Assembly (NCBI GenBank): GCA_963705355.1
Contig: OY970070.1
Location: 1-64,000, forward strand
Length of the DNA: 64,000 nt
Reading direction: 5' to 3'
Source of the DNA: COMBO-56-21 sp963705355
Lineage (GTDB): Archaea > Thermoplasmatota > Thermoplasmata > UBA10834
Both the position numbers and the translations under genes were made by a program. Of the stretch, positions 49,828 to 58,381 are shown piece by piece (position 1 is the stretch's first letter; the number at the start of each line of letters is the position of its first letter). A model generated the notes under the pieces. It did not search any database. It had not been told where the DNA came from and worked only from the letters and a program-made list of their open reading frames with translations.

Positions 49828-52800
49828 ATGGGAGCAAGTTTTGGAAGAGCAACTAGAGTGTCCGTTTTCGCTGCAGTCTTGATCGTCGTCATGTTGGTTG
49901 GCGCTCCGGCGGTCCAGCTGGGCGGCAAGACCGTCAAAGTCAGTCCTGTGAGTAACGTTGCTGCTGCGAATGGAAACCGAGTCTTCAATGTCGGGCAGGT
50001 CGACTACATAGGCGGCATGGCAACTCTGAATCCGTTCGCGTACACGCAGGCCGAAGAAATGGAAACGATTTGGCCATGCTACAGCACTTTGCTGATGTAT
50101 GATCGGGATGTGAACATCATTGGAGATCTGGCGCAAACATACACTTTCACACCAGATGGATTGACTTGGCACTTCGTGCTCGCGCGCAACGCCTACTTCG
50201 TTGACCCAAGGCTTGGGACTACGCCGGCCCAGATTGCTGCGGCCAACAAGATTCCCTCACACTTGGTGACTGCCGCGGATGTCATGTTCTCATACTGGGA
50301 GGTCAACAACGATTCTTCCAACCACCTGAGCTCATACCTGAACAACGGCGGGACCGGTATCATAGATAGTATGTGGACCGGTGTTGATCAATTCGATCTC
50401 TACATCCAGCTGAAGACGCCATATGCCCCGTTCCTCGGATCCATGACGATGATCCCGATCGTTCCGCTGTACATTTGGGCGGGAAAGAACCCGATCACAT
50501 TCTCGAACGATCCTCCAGTCGGCTCGGGGTATTTCTACTACGGATTGTCTGGAACCCCGACGACCGTCGGTATTCTGAAGAGGAACCCGATATGGTTCCA
50601 GGAAGAGAACCGCGGCTGGCAGATCCACATAGACACCTTGCAGTATAAGAACGAGGGGAATCCAGATACTGCGTGGACTGAGTTGACTATGGACCCGCCG
50701 CTGATCGATTGTATGTTGCAGGTTGCGCCGTCCACATACAAGAACAACATCATCGATTCGACAACCCCGTATGTGATGGGGTTCGCTCAGGGCACTGGTT
50801 TCGTCTATGAGTATCAGCTCAACCAGATGAGTGACGACGAGCGCGCTTCGCTTGGTTTGGACACAGGCGGCGCGTCCAACAACCAGCTCCTTCTTGATCC
50901 GACGGTCAAGCTCGCGTTGGCCATGTCGGTCAACAAGCAGCAGTTCATCGACGATGCTCTTCTCGGCCTGGGCACCGTGGCGGATTCGATCATATCGGAC
51001 GTGAACCCATGGCACTACACATATCCGAATCCAATCGTGTTCGATCCCGTGGCGGCCAGGGCGCTGTTGAGTGCCGCAGGCTGGGACTGCGACTCATCGG
51101 GGAACCCTGCGGTCTCCGATACTTGTCCTCTTTGCAAGGCGGGGGGAGCAGACCCGCTGTCCTTCCGCCTGTTGAGCATCCTTCCGGATCCTCAGTTTGA
51201 CACAGGCGCCAGGGATATCAAGGCATGGGCCGCCCAAGCTGGTGTCCTGTATACAATCAATATGATGTCAACAAACCAGGCGAACACTGCCTGGTACAGC
51301 GGTGACTACGACGCATGGCTTTGGGACTGGGCATTCGCGCCGACATCGGACCCATCAACGGACTGCTTGTCTGTCCACACGACGGGCCAGATCCTAGTCT
51401 GGAGCGGGTCCTGGTGGAGCAACAAAACATTCGACGATTTGTACAACAGGTCGTTGGTGACGGTGGACCACACGGCAAGAAAGGCCCTCACGGACCAGAT
51501 GCAGAAGATGCTCTACGAAGATCACGCGGCCCAGTATGTCGCCTACAGGAAGGAGCTCTACGCGGTGAACTACAGGGAATGGGACAAGGCTAGCTATGGC
51601 CACTGGGATGTCGGAGCTGGCTGGCAGTTGATGCCTGATTTCTACGAACCATGGCTCTACACGCAGCTATCCCCACCGGTTACTGACAACATGGCTCCCA
51701 CAGCTTCCGTAAACCCGACCTTCCAGGGAATCAAGGATGGGAGTATTGCGTTCACCGGGACGGGGAGCGACGGATCTGGTGGGACCGGGCTCCAGTACCA
51801 GTGGTACTGGGGAGATGGCACTCCGAACACTGGGTGGCTTTCATCTGCTTCTACAACCCACACTTTCACCCAGGATGGTGTCTACACCGTGTATTTCGCC
51901 GCGCGGGAGACAGGAACGACTGACGGCTTCAGCGGCTGGAACCAGACTGTCGTCACAGTAATAGACACGGCAAACGCCGCGCCCACGACTCCGACGATAG
52001 ACTATTTGCCGAGCAACCCTAACATGGGGAACGTCATAACGTTCACCGGCAGCTCGACTGACACAGATCCGCTCTATTATACGTGGGACTTCGGCGACAC
52101 GTACACGGCCTTGGGGCCTGTCGTGACCCACCAATACACGTCCAACGGGATATTCACAGTGTCGCTGAATGTCACTGACAACCACCCGGGTCTTGGCCGC
52201 CCGGCGCACAACACGGCGTCGGTCAATGTGGCGTTCAACGGACCTCCTGTGGTTTCGTTGCCGGCCACGAGGACGGTCCCCAGGAGTGGATTGCGTACAT
52301 ACACAGCGACGGCTTCCGATCCCGAGAGCGACCCAATGCTGTTCACATGGGATTGGGGCGATGGTAGTCCGTATAGCGTAACTACCGCGATTTCAACGAC
52401 TCATACCTTCACACAGAAGGGCTTCTACAACGTCACAGTGTATGCTGACGACCAGACAGGACTGCAGGGCCATAATGTGTCGTCGAATCTTGAGATGGTG
52501 CATGTCACCGGTGCTCTCTCGCCACCCGCTGGCCTGCAACTCACAGCGGTTCCGACGAGCGCGTTTGTCGGACAGGCGATACAGTTCACCGGACGTGCGA
52601 GGGATCCGGACGCGGGCCTCGACCAGATGCGGTTCACATTTGACTTTGGTGACGGCAACTTTGGTGTCGTGATCGGTGACGTTCCAACAGTCGCAAACGA
52701 ATGGATGTTTGTCAATATATCGTACGCGTACCAGGCGCTTGGCACAGGTGTGATGACGGTGTACATGTATGTCTCTGACGGCGCGTCCAACACGACCTCA

Positions 52801-54021
52801 TCGCCTCTGGTGATAACGCTGGCTACGAACGATCCGCCAGATGTCGTTCCGGTCTCGGACGTCTCAGGGACGGTTGGTGTCGCGACGGCGTTCAGTGTCT
52901 TCGCATTTGACCCCGACGTTGACCCGCTCCTCTACACATGGGACTTCGGAGACGGTTCGCCATTGATATCGACCCTGACAGGCGACACAACGTATGTGTA
53001 TGCAACGTCAGGATCGTGGTTGTGGTATACAGTGTACGTAGACGACCAGACGGGCATCGACGGCCACAACGTGTCGAGCTCTGCGTATGCGAACATCACT
53101 GGAGTCTCGCCTCCGGTTGCGGTGCCAGGGCCTGACCAGAATGTCAACGAAGGTGACTTGGTGACACTCGACGGCTCGGGTTCCTACGATCCGGATGGCG
53201 CCGTTGTTGGCTGGTACTGGAATTTCACCTATGACGGCGTGGATTACAACCTGTCCGGCGAGGTGACGACGTTCATCTTTAATACCGTACCGGGAGACAT
53301 CACCGTGACATTGTGGGTGGTCGACAACGACGGTATGTGGGGAAGCGCCAGCGCCTTGATGACGGTGACTGGCAACAGTCCGCCAGATGTCACTCCGGTC
53401 TCGGACGTCTCGGGGACGGTTGGTGTCGCGATAGCGTTCAGCGTCGCCGCATCTGACCTCGACCTTGACCAGCTCATCTACACATGGGACTTCGGAGACG
53501 GCTCGCCACTGACATCGACCCTGACGGGCGACACAACGTATGCGTATGCAATGTCAGGATCGTGGATCTATACAGTGTACGTGGATGACCAGACTGGCAT
53601 ACCTAGCCACAACGTGTCGAGCTCTGCGAACGCGATTATTGTTGGAGTCTCGCCTCCGGTCGCGGTGCCAGGGCCTGACCAGAATGTCAACCTCGGCGAC
53701 CTGGTGACCTTCGACGGCTCGGGTTCCTACGATCCGGATGGCGCCGTTGTAGGCTGGTACTGGAATTTCACCTATGACGGTGTGGATTACAACCTGTCCG
53801 GCGAGTCAACGACGTTCACCTTTGACACCGTCCCGGGAGACATCACCGTGACATTGTGGGTGGTCGACAACGACGGTATGTGGGGAAGCGCCACGACTAC
53901 AGTGACCGTCGCTGGGCCGATCCCGGAATTCCCGACAATGCTACTGCCGGTGGTGGGCATCCTGGCGCTCGTGGTGCTGTTCGGGGCAGTCGCCCCGACT
54001 CGCAGGCGCAGAAAGTCCTAG
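49828..54021 (+). CDS. Giant family 5 solute-binding protein with PKD domains and PEF-CTERM-like anchor
   Basis: A 1397-residue protein. A signal peptide (residues 12-30, VFAAVLIVVMLVGAPAV) without lipobox cysteine is followed by a Dpp/Opp-type substrate-binding domain (about 50-610; NPFAYTQAEEMETIWPCYSTL, LTWHFVLARNAYF, AARALLSAAGWD). Then come about eight PKD-like domains (motifs WYWGDG, WDFGD, WDWGDG, FDFGDG). The last 35 residues are IPEFPTMLLP, a hydrophobic helix and RRRRK, resembling a PEF-CTERM sorting signal, so it may be tethered to the membrane or a lipid. Ordinary homologues are 500-650 residues. It probably delivers peptides or oligosaccharides to the permeases upstream. Confidence 0.87.
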   Translation: MGASFGRATRVSVFAAVLIVVMLVGAPAVQLGGKTVKVSPVSNVAAANGNRVFNVGQVDYIGGMATLNPFAYTQAEEMETIWPCYSTLLMYDRDVNIIGDLAQTYTFTPDGLTWHFVLARNAYFVDPRLGTTPAQIAAANKIPSHLVTAADVMFSYWEVNNDSSNHLSSYLNNGGTGIIDSMWTGVDQFDLYIQLKTPYAPFLGSMTMIPIVPLYIWAGKNPITFSNDPPVGSGYFYYGLSGTPTTVGILKRNPIWFQEENRGWQIHIDTLQYKNEGNPDTAWTELTMDPPLIDCMLQVAPSTYKNNIIDSTTPYVMGFAQGTGFVYEYQLNQMSDDERASLGLDTGGASNNQLLLDPTVKLALAMSVNKQQFIDDALLGLGTVADSIISDVNPWHYTYPNPIVFDPVAARALLSAAGWDCDSSGNPAVSDTCPLCKAGGADPLSFRLLSILPDPQFDTGARDIKAWAAQAGVLYTINMMSTNQANTAWYSGDYDAWLWDWAFAPTSDPSTDCLSVHTTGQILVWSGSWWSNKTFDDLYNRSLVTVDHTARKALTDQMQKMLYEDHAAQYVAYRKELYAVNYREWDKASYGHWDVGAGWQLMPDFYEPWLYTQLSPPVTDNMAPTASVNPTFQGIKDGSIAFTGTGSDGSGGTGLQYQWYWGDGTPNTGWLSSASTTHTFTQDGVYTVYFAARETGTTDGFSGWNQTVVTVIDTANAAPTTPTIDYLPSNPNMGNVITFTGSSTDTDPLYYTWDFGDTYTALGPVVTHQYTSNGIFTVSLNVTDNHPGLGRPAHNTASVNVAFNGPPVVSLPATRTVPRSGLRTYTATASDPESDPMLFTWDWGDGSPYSVTTAISTTHTFTQKGFYNVTVYADDQTGLQGHNVSSNLEMVHVTGALSPPAGLQLTAVPTSAFVGQAIQFTGRARDPDAGLDQMRFTFDFGDGNFGVVIGDVPTVANEWMFVNISYAYQALGTGVMTVYMYVSDGASNTTSSPLVITLATNDPPDVVPVSDVSGTVGVATAFSVFAFDPDVDPLLYTWDFGDGSPLISTLTGDTTYVYATSGSWLWYTVYVDDQTGIDGHNVSSSAYANITGVSPPVAVPGPDQNVNEGDLVTLDGSGSYDPDGAVVGWYWNFTYDGVDYNLSGEVTTFIFNTVPGDITVTLWVVDNDGMWGSASALMTVTGNSPPDVTPVSDVSGTVGVAIAFSVAASDLDLDQLIYTWDFGDGSPLTSTLTGDTTYAYAMSGSWIYTVYVDDQTGIPSHNVSSSANAIIVGVSPPVAVPGPDQNVNLGDLVTFDGSGSYDPDGAVVGWYWNFTYDGVDYNLSGESTTFTFDTVPGDITVTLWVVDNDGMWGSATTTVTVAGPIPEFPTMLLPVVGILALVVLFGAVAPTRRRRKS
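52834..53893 (+). repeat. Tandem duplication of a two-PKD-domain module
   Basis: About 517 bases (52834-53350) recur at 53380-53893, offset 543-546 bases, with most differences at silent positions. Each copy encodes one domain beginning PPDVxPVSDVSGTVGVA and one with PPVAVPGPDQNVN. The high identity suggests a recent duplication or gene conversion inside the binding-protein gene. Confidence 0.85.
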
Positions 54022-54122
54022 AAAAGGACAACCAGTGACAAACCTTTTCCCAACCTCTCTTTTATCTATTTTCTCGGGCGAGCGGAGCTGCCATCCAGGA
54101 ATCGAGAGCAACCCTGTGGTTA

Positions 54123-54386
54123 TTAATCCAGCAAAACACGCTCGGGTGGGTATCGTTTCTCGGCGCCCTCTGAGCGTTTTCTGTTCATTGCAGAGACGTC
54201 GTCTGCGGCTCTGCCGATCATGTCCAGTTTCATGTATGTGAAAAGGTGGTCGAGGTTCTTGTCGATGTTTGGAATGTATGTGCATCCGGATGGATACTCC
54301 ATGAGCTTCCCGAGAAGGTCGTCGATCCTGTTGGATGTGACCGCATTGGTCTTCAGTATCCCGCCGCTGAGTCGGAAGAACTGCAT
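54123..54386 (-). CDS. Small family protein, copy 1 (possibly start-defective)
   Basis: An 87-residue open frame similar to the next gene: it shares FFRLSGGI, TSNRID, LDYLF/LDHLF and the pattern of two helices. The same frame stays open upstream to about 54490 and encodes EPEIDRWGAQSAAS, which matches EPEVDRWGEQFAAS in the paralogue, yet has no ATG, GTG or TTG there. Either translation starts internally at 54386 (GGAGG only 1 base away) or the copy has lost its start codon. Function unknown. Confidence 0.45.
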   Translation of the reverse strand: MQFFRLSGGILKTNAVTSNRIDDLLGKLMEYPSGCTYIPNIDKNLDHLFTYMKLDMIGRAADDVSAMNRKRSEGAEKRYPPERVLLD

Positions 54387-54673
54387 TCCTCCAAGTGCGT
54401 TCTCGTTCTCTGTCTTCGAAGCGGCAGACTGCGCGCCCCATCTATCTATCTCCGGCTCGTCGGCCCTCGCAGCCTTCGCGATGAGGAGAAGGAAGGATCT
54501 GGAAGGCTAGATCCCCTAGATCAGCAGATAGAAACCCCTTACCTGTTTTCATTTTTCTGCTCCTGACGGACGAGCTAGAGCTCTTCCTCGGAAGACTGTC
54601 CCGAGTCCTCTCTTCAGGCGGAGCATTCGGAGAACAATGTCAATTTGCCTGAGTGACTCGTCAGAATGAGAAG
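54387..54673. other. Gap holding the upstream extension of copy 1
   Basis: The first 100 bases (54387 to about 54490) continue the copy 1 frame without a start codon. From 54490 to 54673 I see no gene, no clear TATA box on the minus strand and no repeat. Confidence 0.4.
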
Positions 54674-55036
54674 CTACACCTTTGGAATCTCCAGCACGGA
54701 GTCCTCTTCCCGGGCTCGGTCGACTGCTATCTTCTCGTTTCTCGCGGACTCATCGTCAGCGACCATGTTGATCATGTCGAGCTGAAGGCTGGTGAACAGG
54801 TAGTCCAGGTTCTTATCAGCATTGGCAAGATACCTGGCGGCTGTGGGATGTTCCATCATTCTTGTAAGCAATCCATCGATTCTGTTCGAGGTCCTTGCAT
54901 CGGACTTCATGATGCCGCCGCTGAGCCTGAAGAACGGCATGTCAGCTCCAAGGCTCTCAATGCTTCTCTCTGAGGCGGCAAATTGCTCGCCCCATCTGTC
55001 TACTTCCGGCTCCTCGATTCGCTTCTCTGTCTCCAA
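54674..55036 (-). CDS. Small family protein, copy 2
   Basis: A 120-residue soluble, mostly helical protein of unknown function. An acidic N-terminus (EPEVDRWGEQ) leads to FFRLSGGIMKSD, then TSNRIDGLLTRMMEHP and ADKNLDYLFTSLQLDMINMVAD, which pattern is shared with copies 1 and 3. There are no cysteines or enzyme motifs. Start is TTG 55034-55036 behind AGGGATGGG. Minus-strand promoter core ACATATATATACAA at 55077-55090, identical to that of copy 3. Confidence 0.65.
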   Translation of the reverse strand: METEKRIEEPEVDRWGEQFAASERSIESLGADMPFFRLSGGIMKSDARTSNRIDGLLTRMMEHPTAARYLANADKNLDYLFTSLQLDMINMVADDESARNEKIAVDRAREEDSVLEIPKV

Positions 55037-55076
55037 TTCCCATCCCTTCTTGGAGCTAGGATATGTATCTCATGGT

Positions 55077-55090
55077 TTGTATATATATGT
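55077..55090 (-). promoter_or_regulatory. Promoter core of copy 2
   Basis: Minus strand ACATATATATACAA. The same 14 bases occur at 55525-55538 before copy 3. Predicted start near 55058, leader about 20 bases. Confidence 0.6.
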
Positions 55091-55150
55091 TCCCGAAGAG
55101 TCCTTTCGCGAACAGCTGTCAGGTGCTCCAGTCTCAAGCGCAGTGTTTGC

Positions 55151-55492
55151 TCAGGCAACCGCTTCCTCGAACAACTCCTCTGAGTAGGGAACCTCTTCCA
55201 ACTCGCCCGTGATTTCTAGTAGGCCGAGTTGTATGGATGCCTCGATGTAGTCTAGGTCAGTCTCAATCTCAGGGGAGTCCGCGATCGCAGGATCGTTGCT
55301 GATGTCCTCCATCAGGTTCTCGATGCGCACTCTGTTCTCAGCGAGCTTCATCGCGACCTTCACGTCCTCGCTGTCCTGCTCGGAATCCTTCAGGATCCTG
55401 ACCCTCATCGCGCGGTTCTCTTCCTTTCTCAGAAGTCCCTTCACAGCGAGAGGTACTGCTAGTCTCCTGTTCAATCCAGCATCCCATCCCAT
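55151..55492 (-). CDS. Small family protein, divergent copy 3
   Basis: A 113-residue helical protein starting MGWDAGLNRRLAVPLAVK. Its second half (ENRVRIENLMEDI, then ETDLDYIEASIQLGLLEITGEL) follows the same layout as TSNRIDGLLTRM and KNLDYLFTSLQLDMINM in copy 2, so I group it as a distant relative. Function unknown. A TTG seven codons upstream (55513) is an alternative start, lying inside the palindrome at 55502-55514. Confidence 0.6.
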   Translation of the reverse strand: MGWDAGLNRRLAVPLAVKGLLRKEENRAMRVRILKDSEQDSEDVKVAMKLAENRVRIENLMEDISNDPAIADSPEIETDLDYIEASIQLGLLEITGELEEVPYSEELFEEAVA

Positions 55493-55501
55493 CGTATGAC
55501 G

Positions 55502-55514
55502 ATTGTCAGACAAT
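55502..55514. promoter_or_regulatory. Palindromic operator candidate before copy 3
   Basis: ATTGTC-A-GACAAT, a perfect 13-base palindrome, 10 bases downstream of the TATA core and covering the predicted start near 55510. That is where an archaeal repressor would act. Confidence 0.5.
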
Positions 55515-55524
55515 ATCTATTTCA

Positions 55525-55538
55525 TTGTATATATATGT
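55525..55538 (-). promoter_or_regulatory. Promoter core of copy 3
   Basis: Minus strand ACATATATATACAA, identical to the core at 55077-55090. The downstream sequences differ, apart from a loosely similar GAnATA block. Confidence 0.6.
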
Positions 55539-55552
55539 ATCTCGGCCGTATC

Positions 55553-55768
55553 CTATCTCATGGGAGGGCCGGCCAGCTCATTAGCCCTTCTCTCCAGATC
55601 GGCAATCTTCCTCTGCAGGCTCCTTATTCTCGCGTCGTGTCTAGCCACCTGTTCCCTGATCTTCGCCGCTCTGGCCCTGAGCTTGGCTGCCTTGGCCAGC
55701 TTCTTGGCGGATATCTGATGCTCGTTCACTTGAGCTGTGTACTTCTTGGCCTGCTTCATAGACGACAT
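55553..55768 (-). CDS. Small basic coiled-coil protein
   Basis: A 71-residue protein that is almost one long helix: MSSMKQAKKYTAQ, then a heptad-like region with KLRARAAKIREQVARHDARI and LQRKIADLERRANEL. Rich in Arg, Lys and Ala; no other domain. ATG 55766-55768 with GGGATA upstream; a frame to 55819 has no promoter support. It sits divergently to the methylthiotransferase. Function unknown; could dimerise or bind nucleic acid. Confidence 0.55.
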   Translation of the reverse strand: MSSMKQAKKYTAQVNEHQISAKKLAKAAKLRARAAKIREQVARHDARIRSLQRKIADLERRANELAGPPMR

Positions 55769-55874
55769 CGTATCCCATGCAAAAAACGGGTTATGAGCAT
55801 AAGAAGGTTCTGGAACCAAAGGTTTGCTGTGCGCTGAAAAGAGAATTATAGCCTATTCAGATGCGGAGCATGAG

Positions 55875-57113
55875 ATGAAGGCGTTCGTCGAGGCCCACGG
55901 TTGCACTCTCAATTTCGGCGAGTCGAGGGAGATCGAGGATCTGCTTGCCGGGAGAGGATGGGAGTTAATCGACTCTCCGGACAAGTGCGATCTCGCCGTT
56001 CTCGCAACCTGCGTGGTGATTGAGACGACCGAACGCGCGATGTTGAAGCGAATCAGGGAGCTCTCGGACGTGCCGAAGCTCATCGTGACCGGATGCATGG
56101 CGACTGCGTGCAGGGAGAAGGCCGAGCGCATCGCACCAAATGCGCAGTTCGTCGCGCCCGGAGAGCTCGGCTCGTTCTCGGAGCTCACCGAGACCGAAAA
56201 CGCTCGGATGGCGACTGGCGAGGTCAAGCGCGAGGGATATGGAATCGTGCCCATTGCTAGCGGCTGTCTCGGGAGTTGCGCATACTGTATCACGAGGATT
56301 GCCAGAGGGCAGCTGAAGAGCCGACCATTGTCGAAGACGGTGGAATCAGTGCGCGCGATGGTCTCTGATCGTCCAAGAGAAATCCAGTTGACCGCCCAAG
56401 ACACGGCTGCATACGGAACGGACATTGGCACTGGTCTCCCATCTCTTGTGCAGGAAATCTGCAATATCCCGCACGATTTCCGCCTCAGGGTTGGAATGAT
56501 GAATCCGAAGAGCGCGCTCCCGTTGGTCGAAGGGATTTCGGAGATGTACCTGGAGCCCAAGGTGTTCAAGTTCCTTCATCTGCCTATCCAGGGTGCCAGC
56601 GACCGTCTGCTGAAGGATATGGAGCGCGGGTACACGCTCGACGAATACAGCTCAATAGTCGAGAAGGTACGGGAGAAGATTCCAGATGTCACGTTGTCCA
56701 CGGACATCATAGTGGGCTACCCAGCTGAGTCTCTGGACGATCATCGGCTAAATCTCGACTTCATCTCTGACCTTCGACCCGACATCGTCAATGTGACCAG
56801 GTTCTCCGCGAGGCCGGGCACCAAGGCGGCCGTGTCCATGCCGCAAGTCGTTGGTTGGAGGGCAAAGGATAGGTCCAGGGAGATCACAGAACTCCGATTC
56901 AGGATAGCCTTAGAGAAGAACAATTCCTTGGTGGGAAGGAGGCTGCGGGCACTCTCGACTGAGAGAGGCAAGAGCGGTTCCACAGTACTTAGGACAGACG
57001 AGTACAAGCAAGTTGTTGTTCACAACGATCTGGAACTCGGGAGATACTACAATCTGGAGATCACGGGCGCAACTCCAACATGCTTGACCGGGAAAACGGA
57101 CGGCGCACAATGA
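55875..57113 (+). CDS. tRNA t6A37 methylthiotransferase (CDKAL1/MtaB type)
   Basis: Radical SAM enzyme (412 residues) that adds a methylthio group to t6A at tRNA position 37. The N-terminal MTTase domain has Cys10 in VEAHGCTLN, plus ATCVV and TGCMATAC for the auxiliary cluster. The SAM cluster is Cys131, Cys135, Cys138 (GCLGSCAYC). ELTAQDTAAYG-like and HLPIQGASDRLLKDMERGY blocks and a C-terminal TRAM region place it in the archaeal/eukaryotic group. ATG 55875 lies 25 bases after ATTATAG (55845-55851), suggesting a leaderless mRNA. The stop overlaps the transporter start. Confidence 0.9.
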   Translation: MKAFVEAHGCTLNFGESREIEDLLAGRGWELIDSPDKCDLAVLATCVVIETTERAMLKRIRELSDVPKLIVTGCMATACREKAERIAPNAQFVAPGELGSFSELTETENARMATGEVKREGYGIVPIASGCLGSCAYCITRIARGQLKSRPLSKTVESVRAMVSDRPREIQLTAQDTAAYGTDIGTGLPSLVQEICNIPHDFRLRVGMMNPKSALPLVEGISEMYLEPKVFKFLHLPIQGASDRLLKDMERGYTLDEYSSIVEKVREKIPDVTLSTDIIVGYPAESLDDHRLNLDFISDLRPDIVNVTRFSARPGTKAAVSMPQVVGWRAKDRSREITELRFRIALEKNNSLVGRRLRALSTERGKSGSTVLRTDEYKQVVVHNDLELGRYYNLEITGATPTCLTGKTDGAQ

Positions 57114-57991
57114 AGAATAACACGAAGCTCTACCTGATTCTGGCTCTGACCATCCTGATCTGGGGAAACTCCTTTGTCGTCGTCGAGGTGGCGATCAGAG
57201 ATGGGGCTTCGCCGACGCTGATAGCAATGGCACGTTTCCTGGTCGCTTCGTCCATATTCGGCGGTTACATTCTTGTGAAGAAGCCGAAGGTCTTCGAAAA
57301 AGCTGACACACGAAAGTTCCTTTTCCTCGCGTTCATTGGAATCGGGGTCTACTACATCTTCCAGTACTACGGAGTCAAGTTGGCAGGGCCTGCCATATCC
57401 GCCATCCTCGTCACGCTTCTGTGTCCAATCATGATCTTCCTCATGTCCTACCTGAGGTTTGGTGAGAAGATAAGCTCAGGCCAGAAAGCTGGACTTGCGG
57501 TCTCTGCACTTGGCGCATACTTTGTCATAACAGGCGGGAGCGTTGCATTCGCCAGCAAATGGGAAGCGCTTCTCGGCGGACTGTTCGGCGTTGTCTGCGC
57601 GGTCTTCTGGGCGATCTACACTGTTGAAGGGAAGCGTTTGGTCAAGAAATACGATCCATTCATCTCAACTGCTTACATCGCACTCATCGGGACTGTGATG
57701 CTTGCTCCGTTCGCAGTCACGGAGGCCGAGCTCACGCAGCCCGTCGTGTTTCCTCTGAGCTTCTTCATCGCCGCCCTCTATCTCGGCGTCCTGTGCACGG
57801 TGATCGGATATGTGTTCTGGTTCAGAGCTCTGACCGGGCTCACTGCGTCATCGACCGGGGTGACCCTCTACTTCGAGCCCGTCGTGACCGTAGTCTTCTC
57901 GTGGATCATTCTGGGCCAAGGGATAGGATGGTTCGCGGCCATGGGCGGAGTCTTGGTTCTGTTTGGTGTGATACTCGTTTCGCGAAGATAG
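57110..57991 (+). CDS. EamA/DMT-family transporter
   Basis: A 293-residue membrane protein with ten predicted helices in two EamA repeats, each starting near IWGNSFVVVEVAI and VFWAIYTVEGKRLV. The conserved late segment GVTLYFEPVVTVVFSWIILGQ is typical of drug/metabolite exporters (RhaT/YdcZ-like). Substrate cannot be predicted. ATG overlaps the methylthiotransferase stop (ATGA), so the two are coupled, though a functional link is unclear. Confidence 0.88.
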   Translation: MKNNTKLYLILALTILIWGNSFVVVEVAIRDGASPTLIAMARFLVASSIFGGYILVKKPKVFEKADTRKFLFLAFIGIGVYYIFQYYGVKLAGPAISAILVTLLCPIMIFLMSYLRFGEKISSGQKAGLAVSALGAYFVITGGSVAFASKWEALLGGLFGVVCAVFWAIYTVEGKRLVKKYDPFISTAYIALIGTVMLAPFAVTEAELTQPVVFPLSFFIAALYLGVLCTVIGYVFWFRALTGLTASSTGVTLYFEPVVTVVFSWIILGQGIGWFAAMGGVLVLFGVILVSRR

Positions 57992-58083
57992 CCAGTCACA
58001 TGTGGAATCGGCCTAGGCATGCCTTCTGACGCGCAGGAAATCGTTAATATGAGTAGCCAACTATGTCGATTCGTAACCGCCGC

Positions 58084-58156
58084 AGCCCCGTAGTGTAGCG
58101 GTCAATCATGCGGGCCTTTGGAGCCTGCGACGGAGGTTCGAATCCTCCCGGGGCTA
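58084..58156 (+). tRNA. tRNA-Gln(TTG)
   Basis: Acceptor AGCCCCG (58084-58090) pairs with CGGGGCT (58149-58155), discriminator A58156, CCA not encoded. Anticodon arm CGGGC-CTTTGGA-GCCTG gives anticodon TTG. T-arm GGAGG-TTCGAAT-CCTCC. No intron. AT-rich GTTAATATGAG about 40 bases upstream is the probable promoter. Confidence 0.93.
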
Positions 58157-58375
58157 CTCCCATTCATCTTCTGTCCTCTGGCCTCTTCTTCTGAGTCGCG
58201 ATGTGATTTTGGCGATGATGACGAGGAAAACCACCCACCCGATGACGAGCAAAAAGAACCCTTCGGCGAGAAACCCTCCTCTGAGCGCGCGAACGATGAA
58301 CATGCCCGTGAGCGTCGCCACGATGCCGAACGATATGCCCCAGATGGCCATGGTCCTGTCGATCTTCCACTTCAA
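58154..58375 (-). CDS. Small two-helix membrane protein
   Basis: A 73-residue protein with two hydrophobic helices (IWGISFGIVATLTGMFIV and GFFLLVIGWVVFLVIIA) separated by a short loop and followed by an Arg-rich cytosolic end. Its TAG stop codon uses the last three bases of the tRNA-Gln gene. It lies 6 bases downstream of the nitroreductase and is probably cotranscribed. Function unknown. Confidence 0.65.
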   Translation of the reverse strand: MKWKIDRTMAIWGISFGIVATLTGMFIVRALRGGFLAEGFFLLVIGWVVFLVIIAKITSRLRRRGQRTEDEWE

Positions 58376-58381
58376 CTGGCG

